A stretch of DNA of 31,380 bases from Marine group II euryarchaeote REDSEA-S43_B8. Its GTDB lineage: Archaea; Thermoplasmatota; Poseidoniia; Poseidoniales; Thalassarchaeaceae. The notes beneath the pieces were generated by a model that saw nothing but the letters and a program-made list of their open reading frames with translations, was not told where the DNA came from and made no database searches. Below are positions 8,119 through 16,320 of the stretch, piece by piece. Each line of letters starts with the position of its first letter. The stretch's first letter is position 1. The position numbers and the translations under genes are program-made. The stretch spans positions 3,083 to 34,462 of the forward strand of contig LUSA01000046.1 in assembly GCA_001629235.1 (NCBI GenBank). Direction: 5' to 3'.

Positions 8119-8435
8119 GAACTCATATGCCTGTCAAGCCAGGAGTCCATACTTTGCTTTGGCATTGCACCAGTCATCCTGTCGACTACCTCTCCGTTTC
8201 TAAATAGAATCAGGGCGGGTATCCCTCTAATTCCAAATCTTCCGGAGGTAAGCGGATTAACATCAGTGTTCACCTTTGCAATAGTGATCTCCCTCTCATC
8301 TGCAATCTGTGATAGAACGGGCCCCACCATCCTACAGGGTCCACACCATGGAGCCCAGAAATCTGCAAGCACCCACTCGTCACTCTTTGTCATCACGTCA
8401 AAGTCTGCGTCACCAGCATCAACAACCTTGCCCAT
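8115..8435 (-). CDS. trxA: Thioredoxin
   Basis: A 106-residue single-domain thioredoxin, a cytoplasmic dithiol reductant. The active site is WCGPC with Cys31 and Cys34, preceded by the usual DFWAPW. The cis-Pro region reads GIRGIPALILF. Length and lack of a signal peptide fit a housekeeping thioredoxin. Its 3' end overlaps the convergent STAND gene by 4 nt, and it is divergent from rpe across about 100 nt. Confidence 0.95.
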   Translation of the reverse strand: MGKVVDAGDADFDVMTKSDEWVLADFWAPWCGPCRMVGPVLSQIADEREITIAKVNTDVNPLTSGRFGIRGIPALILFRNGEVVDRMTGAMPKQSMDSWLDRHMSS

Positions 8436-8536
8436 TGCTACACCTAATCAATTGCATCCTATCAACATGTGTGTTGGAGTTGAGACATTCTTAGAAGGTA
8501 TTGAGAACCATCCCCCCTTCCCCTTTGACAGGAAAT

Positions 8537-9217
8537 ATGCAGATTACACCTAGTATCCTTACTGCAGACTTCTGCAGATTAGGCGAAACCCTGGATGAAG
8601 CCATCGATGCTGGAATAGATTGGTTACACATGGACGTAATGGATGGCAATTGGGTCGTAAACAGGACAATCACGTTTGGACCAGCACTAATCAGGTCAGT
8701 AAGGGAAAGAGTGGGGCCGGACGTTTTCATCGACTGTCATCTGATGATCAACAACGCAGAAGAGACATGGGAGCAATATGCAGATGCAGGAGTGAACATG
8801 GTAATCGCTCATATCGAGGCTGTAGAAGACTTTCCCAGGTTAATCTCAAGTCTCCACAATTCCAGTATCCTATCCGGTTGTGTTCTAAACCCTGATACTC
8901 CTGTAGAGGACACCCTGCCTTTACTGAACGATTTAGACCTAGTTCTGGTAATGTCCGTAGTCCCGGGAAAGGGAGGCCAGTCTTTCATACCAGAAGTAGA
9001 GGAAAAGGTAAGGATTCTACGTAGAGAAATAGATATGCAGATTGAAAATGGCGGAAGAAAAACGAAACTGATGATCGACGGCGGGATCAAGTATCACAAT
9101 GCAAAACTGGTAGCAGACTGGGGAGTCGATGTCGCAGTGGTCGGATCAGGACTGATTAACAATAAGGGAACCATATCTGAGAATTTAGAATCAATAACCA
9201 GTGCCATGGAAACTTAG
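8537..9217 (+). CDS. rpe: Ribulose-phosphate 3-epimerase
   Basis: A 226-residue TIM-barrel epimerase that interconverts D-ribulose 5-phosphate and D-xylulose 5-phosphate. The N-terminus MQITPSILTADFCRLG matches the family start, so I placed the start at ATG 8537 rather than at an in-frame 8501 start that would add 12 unrelated residues. Metal and catalytic motifs are present: HMDVMDG (His31, Asp33), DCHLMI, VLNPDTP, VMSVVPGKGGQSF and LMIDGGI. The phosphate-binding end VAVVGSGLIN is also present. It opens a plus-strand run with bolA, the glutaredoxin and the EamA transporter. Confidence 0.93.
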   Translation: MQITPSILTADFCRLGETLDEAIDAGIDWLHMDVMDGNWVVNRTITFGPALIRSVRERVGPDVFIDCHLMINNAEETWEQYADAGVNMVIAHIEAVEDFPRLISSLHNSSILSGCVLNPDTPVEDTLPLLNDLDLVLVMSVVPGKGGQSFIPEVEEKVRILRREIDMQIENGGRKTKLMIDGGIKYHNAKLVADWGVDVAVVGSGLINNKGTISENLESITSAMET

Positions 9218-9229
9218 TTTAATATCGGA

Positions 9230-9571
9230 ATGCCTCCTTTCAGAGCCATGGTAACCTCCGATTGGATGACAAACGAGATTCTCAAGATAGTTCCCGACGC
9301 CGAGGTAGAAGTATCCGATTTACATGGAACAGGCGACCACTTCCATGTCAGAGTTATTTCCCAGAGCTTTGAGGGTGTGCTGCCTCTTCAAAGACAGAAG
9401 CCAATTCTAAACCATTTCAAGCCGTTTATCTCCGACAATACTGTGCATGCTCTAGATCTAAAATGTATGACTCCAAAACAAGCAGAGAAGAATTCTAAGA
9501 CAGCTTTCGACCCACATGGTCAAGAGACAGAGTTCTTTGGGGTACATATCAGAAGACCAAGGAAGGAGTGA
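9230..9571 (+). CDS. bolA: BolA family protein
   Basis: A BolA/IbaG-type protein of up to 113 residues. It has the family core DLHGTGDHFHVRVISQSFEGVLPLQRQKPI and the C-terminal helix VHALDLKCMTPKQ. BolA proteins pair with CGFS monothiol glutaredoxins through a shared [2Fe-2S] cluster, and a CGFS glutaredoxin gene follows immediately. The His residues in GDHFHV are candidate cluster ligands. The start is uncertain: ATG 9230 and ATG 9248 (giving MVTSDWM) are both possible, and the latter matches the usual BolA N-terminus better. BolA is typical of bacteria and eukaryotes, so it stands out here. Confidence 0.9.
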   Translation: MPPFRAMVTSDWMTNEILKIVPDAEVEVSDLHGTGDHFHVRVISQSFEGVLPLQRQKPILNHFKPFISDNTVHALDLKCMTPKQAEKNSKTAFDPHGQETEFFGVHIRRPRKE

Positions 9572-9576
9572 TTGAA

Positions 9577-9924
9577 ATGAGTTTTGACTGGACACCCGAA
9601 GAGCTGCAAAAAGTTGTTGATGAGAATAAAATTGTGATTTTTATGAAGGGCACGCCCGATCAACCACAATGTGGATTCTCAGCAAGAGGAGCCCAAGTGA
9701 TCAGCATGGTAGCAAATGAACTTGGGATGGAGACATTTGCTAGTGTCAACGTCCTTTCGGATCCTAGAGCAAGACCAGCGCTGAAGGAGTGGTCTGATTT
9801 CCCCACCATTCCTCAGGTCTTCATCAATGGTGAATTGATCGGAGGGTCTGATATCGCCCTAGAGCTGTATGAATCAGGAGATCTTCAGAACATGCTCAAC
9901 GATGAAAGTCATGCGTCGGAGTGA
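9577..9924 (+). CDS. grxD: Monothiol glutaredoxin, CGFS type (Grx4/Grx5 family)
   Basis: A 115-residue monothiol glutaredoxin. The signature MKGTPDQPQCGFSARG carries the single active-site Cys, and FPTIPQVFINGELIGGSDI is the cis-Pro and glutathione-binding region. Such proteins bind and transfer [2Fe-2S] clusters, often together with BolA. I chose ATG 9577 because GGAAGGAG (9561-9568) sits 8 nt upstream as a good ribosome binding site. A GTG at 9568 would place that site inside the start. The gene is translationally close to bolA (stop at 9569-9571), which supports a joint BolA-glutaredoxin unit. Confidence 0.93.
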   Translation: MSFDWTPEELQKVVDENKIVIFMKGTPDQPQCGFSARGAQVISMVANELGMETFASVNVLSDPRARPALKEWSDFPTIPQVFINGELIGGSDIALELYESGDLQNMLNDESHASE

Positions 9925-9933
9925 GGGGGGCTG

Positions 9934-10857
9934 ATGACTGCGCCGGCAGATGACCGGCGCATTATGCTGATAGCCCTTGCAGGCGCTTCCCTACTCTCGT
10001 TTGCACCACTGCTCTACATACAATCCGAAACAACTCCGATTACCGGGGCCTTCTTCAGAATGGTATACGCAATACCGATCCTATTCATCCTAGTTTGGTA
10101 TTTGAATAGGGAAGACAAGAGGCCCTTCAACAGCAGAATACTCACCTTTGCCGCTGGAATCCTTCTAGCCATTGACTTCGCAGGATATTATAGTGCCATT
10201 GACTACATTGGAAGTGGAATAGCAACATTGATCGGAAACTCTCAGGTAATTATTGTCACATTAGTTAGTTGGTGGCTATTCGGTGAGAGGCCAAATCGGA
10301 TGATACTGCTAGCATTACCGATGGTAATGATCGGACTCGTTTTCATAGCTGGTATCTGGGATGATGAACCATATGGGGAAGATCCATTGAAGGGAGTCAT
10401 AGGAGGCATCGTCGCAGCAATCTTCTACTCTTCTTTCCTGATTCTGTACAGGTACTCAAATAGAATCCAAGCCCCCTCCGCGAATCTCCAATTCGATGCT
10501 ACCATAGGAGCAGCAATCGGGCTTCTTCTGGTTGGAATCGCTCCCTTGGAAAGATTGGACATCGAACCAATAGACTTCACATTGAACTGGCCTGGTCATG
10601 GGTGGCTATTCCTATTAGCGATATCATGCCAAGTAATCGGGTGGATTGCGATTACATTCGCCCTCCCTCGCCTTCCAGCTGCACATACCTCCTTCGCGGT
10701 TCTATTACAACCGGTTCTCACAATAGTATGGGGTGTAATCCTTCTTTCTGAGCAGCCTTCGTTACAGCAGATAGTTGGGATGGCCCTCATTTTCTCTGCT
10801 ATCATCGCTGTGACTTTGTTTGGGGAGTCTCAAACCGGGAAAGATAGTATCGATTAG
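9934..10857 (+). CDS. EamA/DMT superfamily transporter
   Basis: A 307-residue integral membrane protein with about ten hydrophobic segments in two related halves, as in EamA (DMT) exporters. The first half begins MLIALAGASLLSFAPLLYI and the second near DPLKGVIGGIVAAIFYSSF. The family motifs AIDYIGSGIATLIGNSQVI and LLQPVLTIVWGVILLSEQPS are recognisable. DMT proteins export amino acids, nucleosides or other metabolites; the substrate cannot be read from sequence. A G-rich Shine-Dalgarno sequence (GAGGGGGG) precedes ATG 9934. It is 9 nt after the glutaredoxin gene, so probably in the same transcript, with no obvious functional link. Confidence 0.9.
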   Translation: MTAPADDRRIMLIALAGASLLSFAPLLYIQSETTPITGAFFRMVYAIPILFILVWYLNREDKRPFNSRILTFAAGILLAIDFAGYYSAIDYIGSGIATLIGNSQVIIVTLVSWWLFGERPNRMILLALPMVMIGLVFIAGIWDDEPYGEDPLKGVIGGIVAAIFYSSFLILYRYSNRIQAPSANLQFDATIGAAIGLLLVGIAPLERLDIEPIDFTLNWPGHGWLFLLAISCQVIGWIAITFALPRLPAAHTSFAVLLQPVLTIVWGVILLSEQPSLQQIVGMALIFSAIIAVTLFGESQTGKDSID

Positions 10858-10877
10858 AACTTGCAGATTTCCTGCCA

Positions 10878-11040
10878 ATTTTAAGCAGTCCGCTAACCAA
10901 CCAAAAGGTGTACAGGAGAGAGATAAATGCGAGGGGATGGGATGCACTCAGCGAGAACCTTTCGTCCTGTACGGTCATGGCAGGCAGGAGGCAATAGTTA
11001 ATCGTTGTGAGGAAAGGGAGGAAATCTAGCCAGAATTACA
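10878..11040 (+). ncRNA. Candidate small RNA or stem-loop locus in a convergent gap
   Basis: In the 199-nt gap between the EamA and MetAP genes, GTACAGGA (10910-10917) pairs perfectly with TCCTGTAC (10965-10972). The stem continues, after a one-base bulge, with GAGAG / CTTTC. A TATA-like AATTTTAAGC (10878-10887) is centred about 27 nt before the stem, the usual archaeal spacing from TATA box to transcript start. The region is purine-rich on the plus strand and encodes no credible protein (a 24-codon frame from ATG 10927 is the best small one). No tRNA, box C/D or H/ACA features were found. The 3' end is not defined. Confidence 0.3.
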
Positions 11041-11041
11041 G

Positions 11042-11049
11042 AAAAAAAA
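11042..11049 (-). terminator. T8 tract just after the MetAP stop codon
   Basis: On the minus strand a run of eight T follows the stop codon of the MetAP gene by about 8 nt. Archaeal RNA polymerase terminates at U-rich tracts, so this is the likely end of the minus-strand transcript. Confidence 0.55.
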
Positions 11050-11056
11050 TATCTAT

Positions 11057-12070
11057 TTACTCTACTGTCAGAATCTCTGGACCGCCCTCTGTGACGTATA
11101 CTGTGTGCTCGAATTGCCCCACAACTCCCTTATCGACATCCCTGAGTGCGCTGTAGACCTCTAGGAACCTGATCGATGTCAACTTCTTGATTAGAGCTCT
11201 CCATTTCCTTCTCAGGGACGCCTCGTCCTCCTCTGGGAAGGGTTTGCTAAGCAAAGGGAATGCCCACCTCTCTGCGAAAGGTAGTGTGTTGTATCTCTCT
11301 TCGATATATCTTGCCATAGTAGCGCCTAGTGGTTTCAACTTACCCTTAGATAGGGCCTTCCTAATCTTCACATCTCCGGTAACTCTCAGGATATTGGATG
11401 AATCAGAGGGAGGGACATTCTCAATCATCCCACTTTTTCCTGTGGTATTGAATGGCTCAATAGCATATACTCCCCCTGCCTCAACCTCTCCTTTGTAACC
11501 AGGATTATTAGGACCACATGCGAACATAGGTATTGAAACTCCAGAGTGCAGATTCCATCTTTCCATCTTGTGACCGCTAAGATTCCTGATTGGTTCAAAG
11601 CCAGCATCTATCGATGCTTGTTGTGCCGCCTCTCCGACCACATGCCATGGAGTTCCTGGGTGCATCTTTTCGATAGCTGCATCTCGTGCCTCTCTCGCTG
11701 CTCTGATCTGCTCAGTATGCTCTCCCCCATTCCCCACTTCTACTGTGAGAGCATTGTCTCCTAGGGCCCCTTTGATGTGTACGCCAACATCTAGCTTGAC
11801 CAAGTCCCCTTTCTGGAAGATCATCTCGCCCTCAAAACCCTCAGGAGGAGTCAGCTCTGTGTTGGAAGTGTAATGTGCCGCCATTTCGTTTACAGATATA
11901 GTCACAGGGAATGCAGCCTTACCTCCGTGCCTTCTGATGAACCTCTCTGCTGAGTCTATTACTTCTGACCACTCCTTTCCTTCTACAATCTCTCCCTTTA
12001 TTCCTTCAAGCGTTCTTCTGGCTACGTGACCGGCATCTCGCCATTGTTTCAGATCCTGCTCTTCCACCAT
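11057..12070 (-). CDS. map: Methionine aminopeptidase, type 2 (archaeal)
   Basis: A 337-residue MetAP that removes N-terminal methionine from nascent proteins. The dinuclear metal ligands can be placed at Asp94 (VKLDVGVHI), Asp105 (GALGDNA), His167 (NLSGHKME), Glu205 (YAIEPFN) and Glu321 (QFEHTVYV). The substrate-binding His66 is in NEMAAHYT. The insertion between His167 and the last Glu, with ERYNTLPFAERW and IRFLEVYSALRD, marks the type 2 enzyme of archaea and eukaryotes. Its start overlaps the end of the tsaC gene by 22 nt, so the two are probably translated from one message. Confidence 0.96.
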   Translation of the reverse strand: MVEEQDLKQWRDAGHVARRTLEGIKGEIVEGKEWSEVIDSAERFIRRHGGKAAFPVTISVNEMAAHYTSNTELTPPEGFEGEMIFQKGDLVKLDVGVHIKGALGDNALTVEVGNGGEHTEQIRAAREARDAAIEKMHPGTPWHVVGEAAQQASIDAGFEPIRNLSGHKMERWNLHSGVSIPMFACGPNNPGYKGEVEAGGVYAIEPFNTTGKSGMIENVPPSDSSNILRVTGDVKIRKALSKGKLKPLGATMARYIEERYNTLPFAERWAFPLLSKPFPEEDEASLRRKWRALIKKLTSIRFLEVYSALRDVDKGVVGQFEHTVYVTEGGPEILTVE

Positions 12071-12651
12071 GACAAAACTTCCTCCGAACTTATCTTCCCT
12101 TCTCTGATTACCTCAATACTCAACGACTCAGGTGATTCGCAGACCGTATGCCATGCTATCAAAGTACTGGGTGGTCCTCCTTCACAGACGCCATCGACCC
12201 CGACAATGGATTCCTCGGTCCTTCGAAGAGACTCTGCGGCTTCAACACAATCTAGCAACGGCTCCTGTCCAGAAATATTTGCACTCGTAGCTGTCAGCGG
12301 GCCCGTCTTACTAAGCAACTCCTTGGCCGTTCTATTCGATACCACTCTAACGGCCACCTTGTTCCCTCCGAGTCTGGAGTCCATCTCATTCTTTGCTCTA
12401 AGTATTATAGTCAGAGATCCTTCTGGAAACACATTAAGAATTTCGTTTACGTCATCAGGGACATGAACTATCTCACTAGCCTGACTCAGACTCACAACAC
12501 CGAGACTCACAGGAGCTCCACTATTTCTCCCCTTTATCCCGTAAAGTCTGTCTAAAGCATTTGAATCTGGGATACAACCCAGTGCAGGCAGCGTAGACGT
12601 AGGATAAACGATACAACCTCCTGAAAGAACCCATTCGATGGCTTCTTCCAA
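12049..12651 (-). CDS. tsaC: L-threonylcarbamoyladenylate synthase (TsaC/Sua5, YrdC domain)
   Basis: A 200-residue single YrdC-domain protein that makes threonylcarbamoyl-AMP from threonine, bicarbonate and ATP for the t6A37 modification of ANN-decoding tRNAs. The motifs are YPTSTLPALGC near the start, KGR at 40-42, the VRVVSNRTAKELL block and TSANISG at 122-128. It lacks the extra C-terminal Sua5 domain found in many archaeal homologues, so it is TsaC-like in length. YPTST replaces the more usual YPTDT. It overlaps the MetAP gene downstream and follows the RDD gene by 8 nt. Confidence 0.9.
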   Translation of the reverse strand: MEEAIEWVLSGGCIVYPTSTLPALGCIPDSNALDRLYGIKGRNSGAPVSLGVVSLSQASEIVHVPDDVNEILNVFPEGSLTIILRAKNEMDSRLGGNKVAVRVVSNRTAKELLSKTGPLTATSANISGQEPLLDCVEAAESLRRTEESIVGVDGVCEGGPPSTLIAWHTVCESPESLSIEVIREGKISSEEVLSWWKSRI

Positions 12652-12659
12652 GTCTACAC

Positions 12660-13232
12660 CTACCTGATATTCTTCCTACTCGCTGGAGGAAGCGACTCAG
12701 AATGTGCGACGATTGTACCTACTCTTAGATCTAGATTTGATTGATGGGTATGCCTCTGAGAAATCCTCGCTAATTCGTAAACACCGAAGTACAGGTTTAC
12801 AACTGGAAGTAGGTAGAGTAGCTTCGCAAAGGCCCTCCTATCCCAAATATTGCTTTCCACTTTACTCCCATCTTCCATAACGATGGCGATTCCCAGAACT
12901 TTTTGACCAAGAGACCTAGAGAATGCCAAACCCGTCAATCTCCAGTACAGCCAGTGGGTAGTGAGAAAAATAGCAGCGAAAGCAACAGAATAGTGGAAAT
13001 CCGAGGAAGCCCATAGAGAGATGTTCAATGCGTTTGCAATCATTCCTCTAGTAGCCAAATTTAGAATCGAGACAACGATAACTACGTCAATCACGAAGGC
13101 TACAAGCCTCTTTGATCCCGAGGAAAGGATCGTACCATCCGGGACCGACCAGTGTCCTTGCTCCTGGGAAACAATGGCCTTGGCTAGAGTCCCCCCTCCA
13201 TGTATGGAGATGGGGGATTCATGATCGCCCAT
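12660..13232 (-). CDS. RDD family membrane protein
   Basis: A 190-residue protein with an RDD domain. After a short soluble N-terminus comes SGSKRLVAFVIDVVIVVSIL, with the Arg and Asp that name the family. Further membrane segments lie at YSVAFAAIFLTTHWLYW and LLYLLPVVNLYFGVYEL, with SRSLGQKVLGIAIV between them. The role is unknown; some bacterial relatives have been linked to ion transport. I chose ATG 13232 because GAGG lies 7 nt upstream; a GTG at 13238 is the other option. The helicase stop codon is 9 nt upstream, so it belongs to the same minus-strand operon. Confidence 0.85.
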   Translation of the reverse strand: MGDHESPISIHGGGTLAKAIVSQEQGHWSVPDGTILSSGSKRLVAFVIDVVIVVSILNLATRGMIANALNISLWASSDFHYSVAFAAIFLTTHWLYWRLTGLAFSRSLGQKVLGIAIVMEDGSKVESNIWDRRAFAKLLYLLPVVNLYFGVYELARISQRHTHQSNLDLRVGTIVAHSESLPPASRKNIR

Positions 13233-13241
13233 TGTCACGCC

Positions 13242-15064
13242 TCACGCTGTACCCAAGAGATGCCATGCCTCAAGTTTGCTACTCCTGATGTGATCAATCC
13301 AGGCTCTCCAATTATCGTCATGTCTGAGAGTTTCCGGGTTACCGACCACTATGAGGCCTCTCCTAGATCTGGTTAGTGCTACGTTCAATCTCCTACCATC
13401 CGAAAGGAAACCTACATTTCCATCGGGGTTAGATCTTACACTGGAGAAGACTATCACGTCCTTCTCCCTTCCTTGGTACCCATCCACCGTCCTGACCTCA
13501 ACATCCTGCATTGACTCTGGAATCATGTCCCTTATCGCCCGTACTTGGCCGGCATATGGGGTAACTATCCCTATGTCCGAGAATTCTAGTCCACCCTCTT
13601 CGATTAGTCCCATCAATATCTTCACAACCCATGAAGCCTCCACAGAATTCTCCTTCGAGGCTCCGTCTGGAGATAGTAACTCCTCGCCCTCGACAGGTAG
13701 GAATGCTAGAGGAGCATCCCAATCAGGCCAGAGCATACCTGCAGGAGCCTCTCTATCCGATTTATCCACCCCGTCCTCGAGTTTCCCATCGTAGAATCTC
13801 TTGTTCGGAAAATCAGAAATTGAAGGGTGCATCCTGTATTGGGTGGTAAGCATGAGCGGAGCGACACCCATCTCAATTAGGCGTTCGAATAGGGACCTAT
13901 CCAAACCACCTTTCTCAGCCCGACGTGAAATGACGGTTGGAGGCAGTTGTCTATGGTCTCCGACAAGGACAATCTGTCTAGATCCCTTAACCAGGGGAAC
14001 CAATGATGCTGGCTCCGTCGCCTGAGTTGCCTCGTCGATAAGAACCCTAGAAAACCTCCTTCCGTCGAGTAGATCATGTCCGGAACCTATACACGTACAA
14101 CATAGAACCTGAGCCCTATCATCCTACGGGATAGCTTTTCATTCCTCTCAATCTCCTCGATCAAGTCCCTGTTAAGCTCATGACTCTCCATTCTAGCATC
14201 CATTGTGGCTTCTCTCAGGCTCTCTCTTACCTTCACTGGTTGTCCGAGTCTTACAGTCCTGATTCCTCTTTCAAGCAGACCCTCTAGCAGGTTATCGACA
14301 GCAACATTAGAATCTGCGACAGCTAGGACGGTACCAGTATCCTGAATCGCCCAGTTCTCCAGTATTCTTACCGCAGTATGAGTCTTTCCCGTACCCGGGG
14401 GACCCTGAATCAAAGTCAATCTCCTACTGATTCCCATCTTGGCAGCCTCCCTCTGGGACTCGTTCAGATCACTAGGAAGTGGAACCCTGACCTCCTTTGC
14501 TCCTTTCATCTCTGGAATTAGGGAAGCGGTAGCTTCTGGATTGTGAACAAGCCCAAGTAGCAGCTCCCTTAGTGGAGCGCCTCCATCCTCTTCGAAAATT
14601 GAATTCAACGCATCTCTCATTCTGTCGAATGCAACTCGATTGGCTCCCCTGTCAATCCTCCACGTTCCTTTTCTAAGTCCCTTTGGAGCCTCGGGTAGCA
14701 CCACTCTAATCGAGTCTCTACTTCTATTGCTGACTACTGCCTCTATGGGTTTTTCAGTCAATGGATTGCTCCTACTAACCATGATGATGTCGCCCTGCCT
14801 GAATCTATGAGAGCCCAAACCCCTCCCCGCTCCTCTTCGAAATCTTATCACTCGTTGGCCGAATAACCAGCCGTCAGTCTTAGCGCTCAAACCAAAAAGA
14901 GCAATTCCATTTGCTTCGAGCTTCTTATCCGACCAATTCCTCAATCTCTCCTCAGTCATTGCTAACTCGTCTTCTAATTCCCATCTGATCAGACGAAGAT
15001 AGGCTTCATGGTGGTCCTGGCTCCTCTGGAAGCGACTCGCGATATCCTTCTCAGAACCTGCCAC
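13242..15064 (-). pseudogene. UPF1/SMUBP2-like superfamily 1 helicase, interrupted by a one-base frameshift
   Basis: Together the two frames encode a complete SF1B helicase of about 607 residues (DNA2/IGHMBP2/UPF1 group), acting on DNA or RNA. The first frame (15064 to about 14126) has an N-terminal beta-barrel region and Walker A IQGPPGTGKTHTA. The second (from about 14123) gives AQVLCCTCIGSGHDLLDG, motif II LIDEATQATEPAS, motif III VLVGDHRQLPP, then QYRMHPSI, DGYQGREKDVIVFSS and NVALTRSRRGL. At 14123-14126 one base is missing. In the first frame the protein would end 13 residues later at a stop (14087-14089), before motif II. A lost G in AGGG at this point would restore the frame. Everything else looks intact, so this is a very recent mutation or a sequence error. 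The product as written is inactive. Confidence 0.9.
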
Positions 15065-15150
15065 GACCTACCGTCACCTCCAGCCCCTATCACGGTTACT
15101 TGATGAGCCTCTGACTCAATAATCAATCCATTTCCAGTGAGAATTAAACG

Positions 15151-15165
15151 CTCGAAGTATTCGAG
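15151..15165. promoter_or_regulatory. Perfect inverted repeat in a divergent promoter region
   Basis: CTCGAA-GTA-TTCGAG is a perfect 6-bp inverted repeat with a 3-nt spacer, between the divergent helicase and zinc-ribbon genes. It lies just after an A/T-rich GAATTAAAC stretch that could be a TATA box for the plus-strand gene. It could be an operator, but a chance palindrome of this length is possible. Confidence 0.25.
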
Positions 15166-15191
15166 AGAAACATCCAGGGGGGACGGGACTG

Positions 15192-16298
15192 GTGTTTGAC
15201 AGATTCAAGTCATGGAGCAATTCAAATTCTAAGGGCTTAGTTTGCCCATCTTGTCAGCACACTAATCAAGAGGGAACAAAGGTTTGTACGAGATGTTACT
15301 ATCAGATTGATCGACCTTCCTTCCAGCAGAATTCCGGACTAGAAGAGGACGAATCTACAGATCTTCTAGACCAACTTATGACCGAGATTGAACATGAGGA
15401 GGAGGAGGAAATCACACCCCCTTCATTCGCATTAGATGACTTAACAGTCGAGGTTTCACAATACGGGGATGGAGAAGAAATCGTACTCGATAGAAAGCCA
15501 GACTTCGACTCCATGATCCCTTCAGAGGAAGATGTCGATGAGGAATACGAACTGACTGCAGATGATATCCCCCAATTTGTCCAGAAGTTCGAGGTTCCAA
15601 AGGATTTACCAGAGGAAGAGGAAATTATTCAGCAGAGACAAATCGAATTAATTCAACCAAACTCTGAAACACCAACGTTCGTACAACCTTCACCTCCAAG
15701 TGAATTAATCGAAGCAGAGGAGAGTGGGATGCCGCTTCCTAACCAACCACAATTGGAGTCAGAAGACTTCGATGGAGATGGTAGGATTGACGAATTCGAA
15801 GCGGCATTCTCCACAGAGTCCACGGAATCGGACACCTCTCCGCAAATACCTTCTGCTCCTTCATTTTCAATCCCTAAAATCACCTCTCTTCCTGTACAAG
15901 AGGAAAGAGTCGAATCCTCGTCAGAAACAATACCAAAGTTGCCCTCGGCTCCAGTTATCCCTCAACAGGAAATTCCTCCAGAACCAAATGAGCACTCTGA
16001 AGAGACCCCTACTTTTTGGCCTTGGCAGCAACAAGAAGAATGGCCCGCAGCAGAAATAATCAAACAATTGCAATCTGCAATCAGATCAGCAAAGGAGCAG
16101 AATACAGCCCAAGCCACCGTACTATTGGATGAAGTAGGCCCTCATCTGGGGAACAGGACCTCATTGGTGTATTCAGTAGGAAGACTACTCATGTCGATTG
16201 GTAGGAATTCAGAAGCGAGGAAGATGGTGGAATCCGCGATAAAACTACATCCAGATGACCCAGACCTAGTTCGAGCGAGTGAGAAACTGATTTCATAA
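15192..16298 (+). CDS. Zinc-ribbon protein with acidic linker, EF-hand loop and TPR-like C-terminus
   Basis: A 368-residue protein of unknown function with a clear modular plan. Residues 18-35 form a zinc ribbon with paired Cys (18, 21, 32, 35). Residues about 45-290 are a low-complexity Glu/Pro/Ser-rich linker. Inside it, residues 192-203 (DFDGDGRIDEFE) match a canonical EF-hand calcium loop, with D at 1, 3 and 5, G at 6, I at 8 and E at 12. The last 85 residues are helical and TPR-like (LVYSVGRLLMSIGRNSEARKM, AIKLHPDDPDL). There is no signal peptide or membrane segment. The start is the GTG at 15192, with an AGGGGGG ribosome binding site about 8 nt upstream. It may be a scaffold or regulatory adaptor; this is inference. 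Confidence 0.7.
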   Translation: MFDRFKSWSNSNSKGLVCPSCQHTNQEGTKVCTRCYYQIDRPSFQQNSGLEEDESTDLLDQLMTEIEHEEEEEITPPSFALDDLTVEVSQYGDGEEIVLDRKPDFDSMIPSEEDVDEEYELTADDIPQFVQKFEVPKDLPEEEEIIQQRQIELIQPNSETPTFVQPSPPSELIEAEESGMPLPNQPQLESEDFDGDGRIDEFEAAFSTESTESDTSPQIPSAPSFSIPKITSLPVQEERVESSSETIPKLPSAPVIPQQEIPPEPNEHSEETPTFWPWQQQEEWPAAEIIKQLQSAIRSAKEQNTAQATVLLDEVGPHLGNRTSLVYSVGRLLMSIGRNSEARKMVESAIKLHPDDPDLVRASEKLIS

Positions 16299-16320
16299 CC
16301 TAGATGTCGACGCAGAACTG

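Noticed and set aside
8501..8536. Longer start for rpe
   Set aside because: The 12 added residues do not match the family, which begins at MQITPSIL.
10820..11029. Open frame of 69 codons overlapping the end of the EamA gene
   Set aside because: It starts inside the transporter gene in another frame and its translation has no recognisable features. The DNA in the second half is better explained by the stem.
13877..14077. Separate small gene between the two helicase parts
   Set aside because: It is an out-of-frame reading of the helicase. The in-frame reading gives the conserved motif II region.
14087..15064. Helicase N-terminal part as an independent shorter gene
   Set aside because: It ends in 13 non-family residues right after the frame switch, without motif II and later motifs. 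The next frame continues the family sequence at the same point.
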